Assembly: GCA_009829735.1 (NCBI GenBank)
Contig: CM020618.1
Span: 17,779,346 to 17,843,345, forward strand
Reading direction: 5' to 3'
DNA: 64,000 bases
Source of the DNA: Pyropia yezoensis
Lineage: Eukaryota; Rhodophyta; Bangiophyceae; Bangiales; Bangiaceae
In this document: piece by piece, positions 42,801 through 52,050 of the stretch
How positions within the stretch are numbered: the first letter of the stretch is position 1
Layout of the letters: each line of letters starts with the position of its first letter
The notes under the pieces: model-generated
Database searches by the model: none
Told to the model about the DNA's origin: nothing
The model's input: the letters and a program-made list of their open reading frames with translations, nothing else
Position numbers and translations under genes: made by a program

Positions 42801-43594
42801 AATGTCCCACAGGAAACGCATCCATGGCACCACCTGCTGCCGGTCGATCCGATCCGCAGTTTGCTCCGCGCCAGCAGCCTCCATCAGCAACGTCTCGGGC
42901 GTCTCCATGGCCGACTCCTCCAGGTCTTCGGCGCCCAACACGAGCTTGTCCGAGTCGCCCAGTACCGCCGCGCGAGCCTCTTCGGTACGCTTCTCGGCCA
43001 TCACGACTAACGCACGAACCACGTCTTCGAGGGAGCCGACGTTGGACTGCATGGACATGGCACGGTACTTGTGGAGCGCTTCCTTAATCATCATTGGCTT
43101 GCGGAGCTCGACGCTCAGCTCCATGAGCTTGAGGACGATGCCCTCCATTGTCTTGCTCCACATCCGTCGCCGCCCCTGGTTGTCCGTAACGATGTCATAG
43201 AGGGCTTGGTTAGCAACCCCCTTCTGTCCAACCTCAATCAGCTCTACAAGAAATCGGAACAAGCGATGATGAGCAAGAGCAAAGACAACCATGAAAATCA
43301 AGAACCAGCGGTAGACAGGATATAGGAGTCAGACATCTGGTGCCCATCAACTAAGATACACGAGCATACATACACAACGCGAACAACACTGAATGCAGCT
43401 AGAACCCCCAACCTAATAGATATCAGGTCCGCCAAAAGTGCAGCAACAACGACGCGAGCATCGCTTGCCAGGCATGGATCTCACAACGTACGGGCTGCCC
43501 GATTGAGCGCATTTTCAGGCTTGAGGGAGCTCTGGTTCCGACGATCGCTCCAGAACCCGCGGTTGAAGCCGCCCCGCGGCTTGAGACCCACCAT
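39843..43594 (-). CDS. EIF3A: Translation initiation factor eIF3 subunit a
   Basis: Two exons, 43594-43492 and 43243-39843, join at phase 1 over a 248-bp intron (GTACGT...TAG) to 1167 residues. The junction rebuilds the family start: LKPENALNRAA + QLIEVGQKGVANQALYDIV. Further matches are SLEDVVRALVVMAEK, a DRQQVVPWMRFLWDIYR segment, FCVRYTRFMEFRRLCDMMR and the PCI region at about residues 300-530. A long charged coiled coil (about 545-900; runs such as RKQEEETRRRELERLH) and a Gly/Pro/Arg tail follow. eIF3a is the largest core subunit of eIF3 and scaffolds it on the 40S ribosome. The tail has four 9-residue repeats of the type PPRAGMSGV (DNA about 40315-40420) and many DRY-Ala/Pro units, like the eIF3a repeat tails of other eukaryotes. 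The start MVGLKPRGG is the nearest ATG in frame. Confidence 0.95.
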
Positions 43595-44247
43595 CGTGGC
43601 CGAGCCGCGTACCAGGGAGACCTCTGCTGCCGCACCACCCCGACAGCACAGGCAGAGACGAGTGGCCGCAACGACCAAAAATGAGAAAAGCGTAGGTTGG
43701 ATAGATGGGGAATGGGAGCCCGCGAGCAACCCTCGTACAGAGCAGCCGCACGGACCCCCCGCCCGGCCGGCCACCACCTGCCGTCGATCTTGTGCAAGAG
43801 AGGCGGTCACCGAACCACTCCGGTGTCAAGTGCGATGGAAGCGGACGACGGCGAGACCGGCGTCGGTATGCACACAACCGGTCGCAGCACCAGGTCAGAG
43901 CAGGAACAGGAAAAGAAGCCCCCCAATGTATTCAGCGAAGAATACTGTGTCCTGCAGAGTACTGCACGGATGCGCCTATGTGTCACAATTGATGTATCTT
44001 TGCCTGCGCGCGCGTCAGTCGTGCCACGAAACTTACCGAACCAGTGGAATTACACATCAGCGCTTGCGTCGCCGCTGTGAGTGCCGTCGTCCCCACGCCA
44101 CTGCACGCGGTCGGCGCCACTGCTTCGTCGGGACGCAGGTGGTTGGTCTCGCATATCGCCACTCGGCGCCAGTTCTTCGTCAGTTTGCACTGGCACGTCA
44201 TTGTGCCTGCTTCGCTTGCTGCGGCACGTGTGTCTGGAATAGGGACC
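43595..44247. promoter_or_regulatory. Divergent promoter region between eIF3a and OLA1
   Basis: 653 bp separate the start codons of two translation-related genes read in opposite directions. No TATA box or long open frame stands out. Shared control is an inference from layout. Confidence 0.5.
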
Positions 44248-45737
44248 ATGGCGCCCAAGAAGAAGGGCGAGGCGCCCGTGCAGAAGCGCATCTTTGGGCG
44301 CTTCAGCAACTCGCTCAAGATGGGCATCGTCGGGCTGCCCAACGTGGGCAAGTCTTCATTTTTCAACGCGCTGGCCAACCTCAGCGTGCCGGCCGAGAAC
44401 TACCCGTTTTGCACCATTGAGCCTTCGGTACGTGCACTGTAGTGCCGGATTTTCACCAGATTCTCCTCCGGTGTAGCAATAGTTTTGTCGCACGATGTGT
44501 GCTCTTGGCTTTTTCTTGCTGCGAAGGGTCCGCCACCTGTGCGACGTCCTGGGAGCTGTTGTCGACAGTCATACTTGGAGCGCCTCCGTATTCTCTATCG
44601 TTGCCTTCAGGCCAGGTCTAATTGAATGACCTTCTTACATGGGCTGCTTATGAGTGTGCTTTTGCCATACTTCTCGCCGTCCCTTTCTTCCCCGTTTTCT
44701 GGAACCCACAGGAAGCGCGAGTGACCGTCAATGACGATCGCTTTGACTGGCTGGTCGACCATTATTCCCCCGCCAGTCGCGTGCCCGCCTTCCTCGAAGT
44801 GTGGGACATTGCTGGGCTTGTCAAGGGCGCCTCAGAGGGCCACGGCCTGGGCAACAACTTCCTCTCCAACATCCAAGCTGTAGACGGCCTGTACCATGTG
44901 TGCCGTGCCTTCCCTGACGACGATGTGATCCACGTGGAGGGCAGCGTGGACCCGGTGCGGGACCTGGATATCATTGCGAATGAGCTGCGGCTCAAGGACC
45001 TGGAGCGCATCGAGAAGATCGAGGCGGACCTGCTATCCCGCGTGACGCGCGCGGGTGGGAAGGCCACCAAAGAGCTTCTCTTTGAGCACGACACTGTCAA
45101 GAAGTGCTCGGCGCTGCTGCGTGACGCCAAGAAACCGGTGCGTGCGGGGACGTGGAGCAGCGCAGAGATTGAGGCGCTCAATGGCTTCTACTTCCTCACT
45201 GCTAAGCCCGCGGTGTTCCTGGTGAACCTGTCGGAGAAAGACTATGCGCGGAAAAAGAACAAGTGGCTGCCAAAGATCAAGGCGTGGATTGATGAGCACA
45301 CAGGTGAGCCGCTCATCCCCATCAGCGTTTCAATGGAGAGCAAATTGCAAGATATGGCATCCAACGAAAGCCCCGAGGCTGTGACCGCCTACCTGGAAGC
45401 CAACTCGGTGACGTCGGCGCTTGACAAGGTGATTTTGGGCGGCTACAAGGCGCTTCAGCTCATCTACTTTTTCACGTCGGGTGCTGACGAGGTCAAGAGC
45501 TGGACTATCCGCAAGGGCCTGCTCGCACCGCAGGCCGCCGGAACCATCCACACGGACTTTGAGCGAGGCTTCATCTGCGCTGAGGTCATGTCTTTCGACG
45601 ACCTGAAGGAGCTGAAGACCGAGGCGGCAGTCAAGGCCGCTGGCAAGTACAAGCAGCAAGGGAAGAACTACACGGTCGCGGACGGAGACATCATCCTCTT
45701 CAAGTTCAACGTTACCAGCACAGGAAAGAAGAAGTGA
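44248..45737 (+). CDS. OLA1: Obg-like ATPase 1 (OLA1/YchF family)
   Basis: Two exons, 44248-44427 and 44712-45737, phase 0, 284-bp intron (GTACGT...CAG); 401 residues (human OLA1 has 396). The P-loop is GLPNVGKS at residues 29-36, followed by NYPFCTIEP and, across the junction, [14 protein letters not shown]. Then come [18 protein letters not shown] (G3), [16 protein letters not shown] (the ATP-specific NLSE variant of the G4 motif) and a C-terminal TGS domain with [17 protein letters not shown] and [16 protein letters not shown]1 binds ribosomes and prefers ATP to GTP; it acts in translation and stress control. The intron sits between G1 and the switch region. Confidence 0.97.
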
Positions 45738-46435
45738 GCGGGTCGCTATGGAGATAAGGAAGTGGAGAGGAAGGCGTTGGGCGCGGGGGTTGGTCGGCGA
45801 GCGAAGAGGCTTGGCAGGCGAGACTAGGGTTTTGAATGCTCTGTGGGGTGGATGCTCTTGCGTGTATGTTCCTGTTGTACTTTTTGGCTGCGTCGCCTTG
45901 TGGACGTGCACTGCATGAAGGGACAACATTCTGTCATGGTTATGACCCAGTGGTTGTCATTTGTGGCGCGGCTACGACAACGAGCATAGCCGACATAAGG
46001 GCGTAGGTTGTTGTGGTGCGGCCCGCAGTGACCGGCCACTCGCGCCAGACATCGGTCCCAGAGCGACACCGCCAGTGGGAGCCACAGGCGACAGCGCCAG
46101 ACCACCTGGCCCACCTGCTGGGGAAGCCGGCGGGACGTCAAGGCGACACAACCCTCCATGGCCAAGCGCGCATCCGCCCTTGGCGAAATCATGGGTTGAT
46201 TAGGCTGCGGCGACACAGCGACAAGAGACGACTGCACCGCTCCCAAGAAGCGCACGCCACCGCTACGGGCTGGCAGTCCCCTCCACCAAACGAGCACCTT
46301 TCGCTCCAAACGGCCCAACAAGAGACACCGCCGCCAGCAGGGCTGCTGCCTGCCGCCCAAGACAGCCATCGCCGCCAAGGAGACCACTCTCCCCATCCCC
46401 CTCCTCCTGCTTCTCCTCCCGCTTACGTGCCACCG
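45738..46435. other. Intergenic, convergent 3' ends of OLA1 and CIAO1
   Basis: About 700 bp with no recognised gene or repeat; should hold the polyadenylation regions of both genes. Confidence 0.5.
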
Positions 46436-48140
46436 TCACCCTCCACCTGGCAGCCGCCACACCCGCACGGCGCCGTCATCCCCCGCCGATGCAAGCACAC
46501 GCCCCTCCACCGGGTGCCATGCAACGCTGTTGACGTCCCCAGCATGGGCGGGGGCCGCCACGCCCACAAGCACGAAGGCGTCGGCGTCAACAGCGGAGGC
46601 GGCGTCGACATCAGTGGCAGGGTCGGTGGCCGACGCATTGCCACCATCCACGGGGGGTGGGCCGCCGCCGCCCACGGGAGTTGAGCTGTGCTCCTCCGCT
46701 GGCGGCCCGTCGCTCGCAGTGGGAGCAGCGCAAGCGTCTGGTCCAGGCGGCAGCGGCGGCGGGATGTCGGCATCAGGGTCAGACGCCCACCCATCGCTAA
46801 CGATGGGCAGTGGGGGCACCCCCCGCGTGGGGCCAAAAACGCGCACGCAATCATCACCACAGGCGGTGGCAATCCAACCCCCCCGGCCCCAGTCCACCGC
46901 GTAAATCGGCCGGCGGTGGACGCCCACCGAGTCCACCCCGCTGCGCCGTGAGTCCTCTGCTCCCAGCCGCCAGACCACCACCCACCGGTCCTCGCCCCCA
47001 GCGACAGGCGGCGGCACTCGCCGGTACACCACCACCGTCCGGTCGTCCGACACAGTCGCCAACCGCGGCGCGGGGCGGCCTCCGCTCTCCCACGCCACCC
47101 CCCACACCGTCGAGGTGTGGGCAGACAGCACGCCCGTCGCGTACCAGTCGTCTTCATCTTCCGCCCACACCCGCACCGTGTCATCATACGAGGCAGAGGC
47201 GAGGAGCTCTGCGGCGGGATGCCAAGCCAGCGCTTTGACGTCGGCGGTGTGGGCGGTGAGGACCGCCACGCACTCGACGTCGTCTGGGGAGGTGCCGCCC
47301 ACCTCCCAAATCCATATGGACTTGTCACGGGAGGCGGTGGCGAGGAGGGCGCCGCCAGACGACCACGCAACAGACTTGACTTCGCTCTCGTGGCCTTCAA
47401 GGACGGCCGCGACGACCAAGCTGGGAGGCGGACCCGGCAGCAGCTCCAATATGGTCACGGTGGCATCAAAACAGGCCGCTGCCAGCGTACTGCGTCGCCA
47501 AGTACAACGGGCACGAGGAGGATGTGTATCCACACGGGGTTTCACGTCCCAGCCGGCGAACACGGGGGAAAGGGACGATTGGCCGACCAATTCGCTTGTC
47601 AGTGATGCACTCGACAGCGGAAGAAGCATGTGTACAAAAAGAACCGTCCGTCGACGCATGCAGAGTCAAGTACGGCGCGGCAACAAAAACACAAGCAAAA
47701 GGAACCCAACGACACAGAGGCAGCGCCCCAGCAGCGCGAACCAAATACCCTCTAGACTCCTCACACTCAGGCCGGCCGTACCGTCCATCCGGGTTCCACG
47801 CCACGCTGCGCACCGTCCGGGGAAAAACGTCCCCGCCGACAGTAGACAGGCAGGTCCAGCCCGCCGCCGAGCCCTCTGCTCCATCGCCTCCACCCGCAGC
47901 TTCAACTTCTGGACCGTCTTGCGGCCCCTTTCCTCTGCCGACGCCGCCGTTTGCCAGCCCGCGCCCGCCGTCCAGCACGCCTGGAGGGGGCGCCCACAAA
48001 CGCACGCTCGCGTCGGCGCCGGCCGACGCAAGCAACCCCCCCTCTGGAGACCACGCGACGCACCACACCGCACCAGTGTGGCCGGTCAGGGTGGCGGACA
48101 GCGCAAGCGCCTGAGGCGAACGGGCGGTGGGGGTTGCCAT
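46436..48140 (-). CDS. CIAO1: CIAO1/Cia1, WD40 subunit of cytosolic iron-sulfur assembly
   Basis: Two exons, 48140-47782 and 47489-46436, phase 2, 292-bp intron (GTACGG...CAG), 470 residues. The junction restores VRSVAWNPDGR + TLAAACFDAT, the end of the second repeat. Seven WD repeats can be followed: LTGHTGAVWCVAWSP, the RTVRSVAWNP repeat, LEGHESEVKSVAW with SRDKSIWIWEV, AHTADVKALAWHP with ASYDDTVRVW, AHTSTVWGVAWE with SDDRTVVVY, RPIYAVDWG and HAGDVNSVAWHP. This matches Cia1, which with Cia2 and MMS19 hands Fe-S clusters to nuclear and cytosolic proteins. It is longer than the usual ~340 residues because of a ~40-residue Gly/Asp insert in blade 2 and a ~75-residue Pro/Asp/Ala insert before the last blade. 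The start MATPTARS is the closest ATG before the first repeat. Confidence 0.9.
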
Positions 48141-48730
48141 GAGGCAGGACGGGAGGAGCGAGGAGGTGGTGGACAGAGGGCAGAGCAACGCAGCACTCGG
48201 ACGTGTGCACGCCATCGGCGACGGCTCCGGCCAGTCCAAGCACCAAGTACATTCGCGGCTCGCAGCATGAAAGTGAGCAATATCGTTGAAGATCCCATGG
48301 TTGGTCTTTCGGAATTTCTGCGTTTCGTGGCAGCGTCAATGAGTCTTGCGCATCCTTGCACAATCGAGTTCGCTGACGGAATTGCCCGCAGAAAATTGAC
48401 CGAGATGGTGGTTGTTGACTGGCTCGAACCGCCCGTTATGGCCAATGCCAAAGATCCCATACATAGATGGCGGCGGCGTCACCACGCTGCAGTGAGTGGG
48501 CAATGGTAAGACAGATACATACCAAGCTGGGCACGACAAGATCAACCAGCACTGCGCCCCCCTCGCTCAACAAGGTTACAAAAAAAGTTCTGGACGACAT
48601 CAAAAAGCGACAGCAATGAAAGAGAGACTGAAAGCGTACACTCCCAGTGTCGTCGAAGCAGCTACATGATGCAGCCGTCACCAAACAACGTTCCCTCCAC
48701 TACACCTCGTACGCCAACGCAGCGCCCACC
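48141..48730. other. Intergenic between CIAO1 and the DUF4079 gene
   Basis: 590 bp, the CIAO1 promoter side and the 3' side of the DUF4079 gene (both minus strand). No feature recognised. Confidence 0.45.
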
Positions 48731-49417
48731 CTATCCCCCAAAGTTGGCCACCCCCAGCACACCGTGCACCAACAACGCCACCATCGTGCCTGCACCCAAG
48801 TAGGCGTGGAGCGTGCGCCCCTGCTGCCGCCCCGCCGACGTCGAGTCGCCACCAATAGTGAACCCCGAGTATGCGATGGTGGCGTTGGCGGTCAGGAGCG
48901 CAAGCACGACGCCCGCAGACAGGGCGTGGGGCGATTGGAGGATGTCCTTGCCCTGCATCACCGTCGACAAGATGCCCCCTGTGGCACCCGCAAACGCGAG
49001 GAGCCAGAAGGCGAGCATAATGTTCTCGTGGAGCTGCTTTTGCTTAACGCCCGCCACCTTGTCGTCGTTGGTACGGCCCAACCAGCCAAAGACCGCCCCT
49101 GGGGTGCCCATACCCAGGATCATGAAGCCCATGAGGGCTGGATGCCCGTACTTCACCACCGCAGGCGGGAATGGTAGTGTCCCGACCGCGTCGCCAACCT
49201 TGACCAGCCAAGCCGGATTGGCGGCTAGCTCCAGCAGCGGCGCCACCGCGGGGACGACGGGCTCCAGGAGCATCGTAAGCGGCTTGCCTGCGGTAAGAGC
49301 CACCCCGACGGATGGGCGGACGCGGCAGGCAAAGGAGCCAGCAGCGGCGGGGGAGAGGCCTACCAGGGGAGAAACACCTCCGACAAAGGCAACGGCAGGG
49401 CGGCGGGTGGCTGCCAT
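48731..49417 (-). CDS. DUF4079 membrane protein, plastid
   Basis: Single exon, 228 residues. The first ~55 residues have a transit-peptide look (Ala, Ser, Arg, few acidic residues). The rest has four hydrophobic segments: HPALMGFMILGMG with GAVFGWLGR, ENIMLAFWLLAFAGATGGI, ALSAGVVLALLTANATIAYSG and AYLGAGTMVALLVHGVLGVA. The conserved histidines near the segments (KYGHPALMG, LHENIM, SPHALSAG, LHAYLG, VHGVLG) are typical of DUF4079, a cyanobacterial and plastid family resembling di-heme membrane cytochromes. A heme role is inference. It lies in tandem, 353 bp downstream of the MGDG synthase gene. Confidence 0.85.
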   Translation of the reverse strand: MAATRRPAVAFVGGVSPLVGLSPAAAGSFACRVRPSVGVALTAGKPLTMLLEPVVPAVAPLLELAANPAWLVKVGDAVGTLPFPPAVVKYGHPALMGFMILGMGTPGAVFGWLGRTNDDKVAGVKQKQLHENIMLAFWLLAFAGATGGILSTVMQGKDILQSPHALSAGVVLALLTANATIAYSGFTIGGDSTSAGRQQGRTLHAYLGAGTMVALLVHGVLGVANFGG

Positions 49418-49770
49418 GATGACCGTCGAGTGGTGCGGAGGGGAGAGTAGGGTGTCAGAGAGGCAAAGAACAGGTTGCGGTCCGTTCGTGAGATGAGTGT
49501 CGTGCGGGGAGGTGGGTGCGTGAGGGAAACGGAGGCCACGGTGACGAGCTGGGATGGCGGGTGTGCCGCCGACATGGCATCCCCGGCCGTTGCCTCCACA
49601 CCGAAATCCATCCGCCGCCCTCGCGACCTGCACGGCTCCTCGGGATATTGGACTTAGAAAAACTTGTTGTGTGAAGAGCATTGGTTCTAAAATTGGGCTC
49701 CGCGGACCGGTGAATCTCCCCATCCATCGCCCCTTCTCCTTTTCCCCCTTCCTGTGTACAGTACCCCAGT
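49418..49770. other. Intergenic between DUF4079 and MGDG synthase genes
   Basis: 353 bp on the promoter side of the DUF4079 gene. No element recognised. Confidence 0.45.
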
Positions 49771-52050
49771 CTACCACGGGATCATTTCCCCAATGCTCCG
49801 CGCAATGTCCCGGCTGGCGTTGGCGCGCCCCAGCGCCAGCGCCCGCGCAGACATGCACTCCAGCTTCGTCGGGTCGGCAAACCACCCCGCCACGATCGCC
49901 GCAATCTCCCGCGGCCGCCGACGGTAGACGCCCACCCCCCCCTCCACCACGAAGGGCACGTTGGGCGCCTCCTGCCCCGGAAGGTAGGCCGATAAGACCA
50001 TGGGCAGCCCACAGATGAGCGCCTCGGCAATCGTTCCGGGGCCGGCTTTGGTCACCAGGCAGTCCGCCGCGCCCATCCAGTCGGCCATGTTCGTCACAAA
50101 GCCCGTCACCGTCAGCGACACGCGTGGGACGGCGGGGGCGGCCGCCACCCGCCGGCGGACCGCCTCGTTCTTGCCACACACCACCAACACCTGCGCGACG
50201 GGGGCGGCGCCGTCTGTGGCGGCCGCCGCCGACGAAGCGCCAAGGGCGGCGGTCAGGGCGGGCACAATCGCCGCGAGGCCCCCGACACCGTCGCCGCCGC
50301 CAACAACCAGGACGGTGGGCACGTCGGGGTGGAGGCCTAGAGCCAGGCGGGTCACTCGCTTGGCAGGAGACGCCAGCAGTGGCTGGGCACTTTGCTTGCC
50401 TGGACCGTCCAAGGCGTAGTAGGTATCCGAGACGGCCCGCCGGACGGGCGGCCGTGGCGGCGCCACGGTAGTGCCGTTGCCATTCGCGGTGGTGCCACCA
50501 CCCACGCCGGCGCCCAAGGCGGAGACGCCAGCGCCGGGGGCGGCGGCGGGGGCGCCGTCGACAGCGGGGCCGGCGGCGGGGCCGCCGTTGGCGGCAGGAG
50601 GCCCCCAAAACGGGGACCGCACCGGGAGCCCCAGCTGCCGCGTCTTGACCGCCGACACCCCACACCGCGCTGCGATGGCGGCGACCGCGTCAGACGGCAC
50701 AAACAACCGGTCGACGGCGGGGTCAAACCAGGTGGGGTGCGCGCCGCCCAGGTCGGTGACGACTGTCACAAAGGGCGGCCGCGGCAGGCGACCGCGGCGG
50801 CGGCGGGGCTCGAGCCGCTCCAGCGCGTGCAGGACGAGCGTCTGGCACAGTGGGTGCACCGACAGGATGAGGTCGGGCGCGTAGGCGCGGATGGCGTCGG
50901 TCACCGCGCCGCCTGATACGGCCGTGGTAAACGCTTCCGTGGCGGCGCGGGTAGGTGGGAAGCGCCCATACTCCCACACGGCGCGCCAAAGGGGGGGGCG
51001 CGCAGCGAGGAAGGCGTACTGGGAGGGGAGGCGGCCAAAGGGGGGCCCCGCAATGTCCGTAAAGAGGTCGACGACCCACGTGGAGACGCGGTCGGGGTAG
51101 GCCTCGTGGAAGGCTGCAACGAGCGCTTCGGCAGATGCCCGGTGACCTGAGAGCGGTACGACAGCATGAGGGAGGGGGACGAGGGGAGGCAAAGGTGACC
51201 CATACCAGACCAAAGAAGCGAACGGGCTAGACGCAGCCGATACGCGCGTGTCAGGGTCGTCCTTGTTAGGTGCGCTGGCAGATAACACTCCCACGCATTG
51301 TGTGCCAGCGCCCTCCCCCCCCCCCCACCCAAGCAACCACCCCACTCCGACAGAGGTGAGTACCGTCCTCCATCCGCCAACCCACTCGGCCACCAGACGA
51401 CACCTACCCCCGCCAGTGTCCGACATGAGCACCATGATCCGCTTGCGGGACGGCCCCGCCGCGGCGCGTGCCGTCGCCGCATCCCGAGTTACAGGCACCG
51501 CTGCAGTAGACACGGACGCCACCGCCGCCGCTGCCGTCGCCGCCGGTGCCGGCACCGGCGCCGCCGCGGCGGCAGCTGTAATAACGACGGCCGAGTCGCC
51601 GCCGCGGCGGCGGCCAAGGGGAGGGGGCGGGGGGGGAAGGGCAGCGAGCTCTCCCCTCACCCACCGCGCGGCGGCCGCTGCCGCCGCTGGGGCGGGAGGG
51701 CGGCGTGCAAACGCGCCGGCGGGAGTGGGCCGCGGCGGCGGCGGCGGCGGCAGCGGCAGCACAAACGCCCACCCACGGTGGCCGCCGCCCATCACTGCGG
51801 CCGGCTGGCCCACAGAAGCCGCGAGGGCGCCGGCGGTTGTCAAGACGCGGAGGGCAACGGCCGCCAGGCGCCTGTAGGGGCCGGCTCGGTCGAAAGTCAG
51901 GCGGGTGGGCCGGGGTGGGGGTGGCGAATGAGGCGGGGGGAAGGTGGCAGGGAGGTCTTTAGCCGCAGACGGACGAGTACACCTTGCGTGTCGAGGGTAC
52001 GGGTGAACGTTGGGACGAGGTCTGTCGCACAGCGGGAGAGCCATCTGCAT
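49771..52050 (-). CDS. MGD1: Monogalactosyldiacylglycerol synthase (plastid envelope)
   Basis: Two exons, 52050-51408 and 51146-49771, phase 1, 672 residues. The junction rebuilds SDTGGG + HRASAEAL, the hallmark N-terminal motif of GT28-type MGDG synthases. Then follow YPDRVSTWVVDLFTDIAG, VWEYGR, DLILSVHPLCQ, FVTVVTDLGGAHPTWFDP, RLFVPSD and, in the C-terminal half, VLVVGGGDGVGG, VCGKNEAVRRR, VTGFVTNMADWMGAADCLVTKAGPGTIAEA in adjacent parts, and PGQEAPNVPFVVEGG. The enzyme moves galactose from UDP-galactose to diacylglycerol, making the main thylakoid lipid. The ~200-residue N-terminus is Pro/Ala/Arg-rich and should contain the transit peptide. The 261-bp intron (GTAGGT...CAG) is a multiple of three and free of in-frame stops. 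An ~80-residue Gly/Ala insert follows SPFWGPP. The start could also be 52044 or 51792. Confidence 0.95.
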   Translation of the reverse strand: MQMALPLCDRPRPNVHPYPRHARCTRPSAAKDLPATFPPPHSPPPPRPTRLTFDRAGPYRRLAAVALRVLTTAGALAASVGQPAAVMGGGHRGWAFVLPLPPPPPPRPTPAGAFARRPPAPAAAAAAARWVRGELAALPPPPPPLGRRRGGDSAVVITAAAAAAPVPAPAATAAAAVASVSTAAVPVTRDAATARAAAGPSRKRIMVLMSDTGGGRCRLVAEWVGGWRTVLTSVGVGWLLGWGGGEGAGTQCVGVLSASAPNKDDPDTRVSAASSPFASLVWYGSPLPPLVPLPHAVVPLSGHRASAEALVAAFHEAYPDRVSTWVVDLFTDIAGPPFGRLPSQYAFLAARPPLWRAVWEYGRFPPTRAATEAFTTAVSGGAVTDAIRAYAPDLILSVHPLCQTLVLHALERLEPRRRRGRLPRPPFVTVVTDLGGAHPTWFDPAVDRLFVPSDAVAAIAARCGVSAVKTRQLGLPVRSPFWGPPAANGGPAAGPAVDGAPAAAPGAGVSALGAGVGGGTTANGNGTTVAPPRPPVRRAVSDTYYALDGPGKQSAQPLLASPAKRVTRLALGLHPDVPTVLVVGGGDGVGGLAAIVPALTAALGASSAAAATDGAAPVAQVLVVCGKNEAVRRRVAAAPAVPRVSLTVTGFVTNMADWMGAADCLVTKAGPGTIAEALICGLPMVLSAYLPGQEAPNVPFVVEGGVGVYRRRPREIAAIVAGWFADPTKLECMSARALALGRANASRDIARSIGEMIPW

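Noticed and set aside
47115-48509. 464-codon plus-strand frame
   Set aside because: It is antisense to the CIAO1 exons and intron, whose WD repeats are unmistakable.
51147-51407. Reading MGDG synthase as one uninterrupted 770-codon frame
   Set aside because: The extra 87 residues break the invariant SDTGGGH motif, and perfect GT...AG borders restore it.
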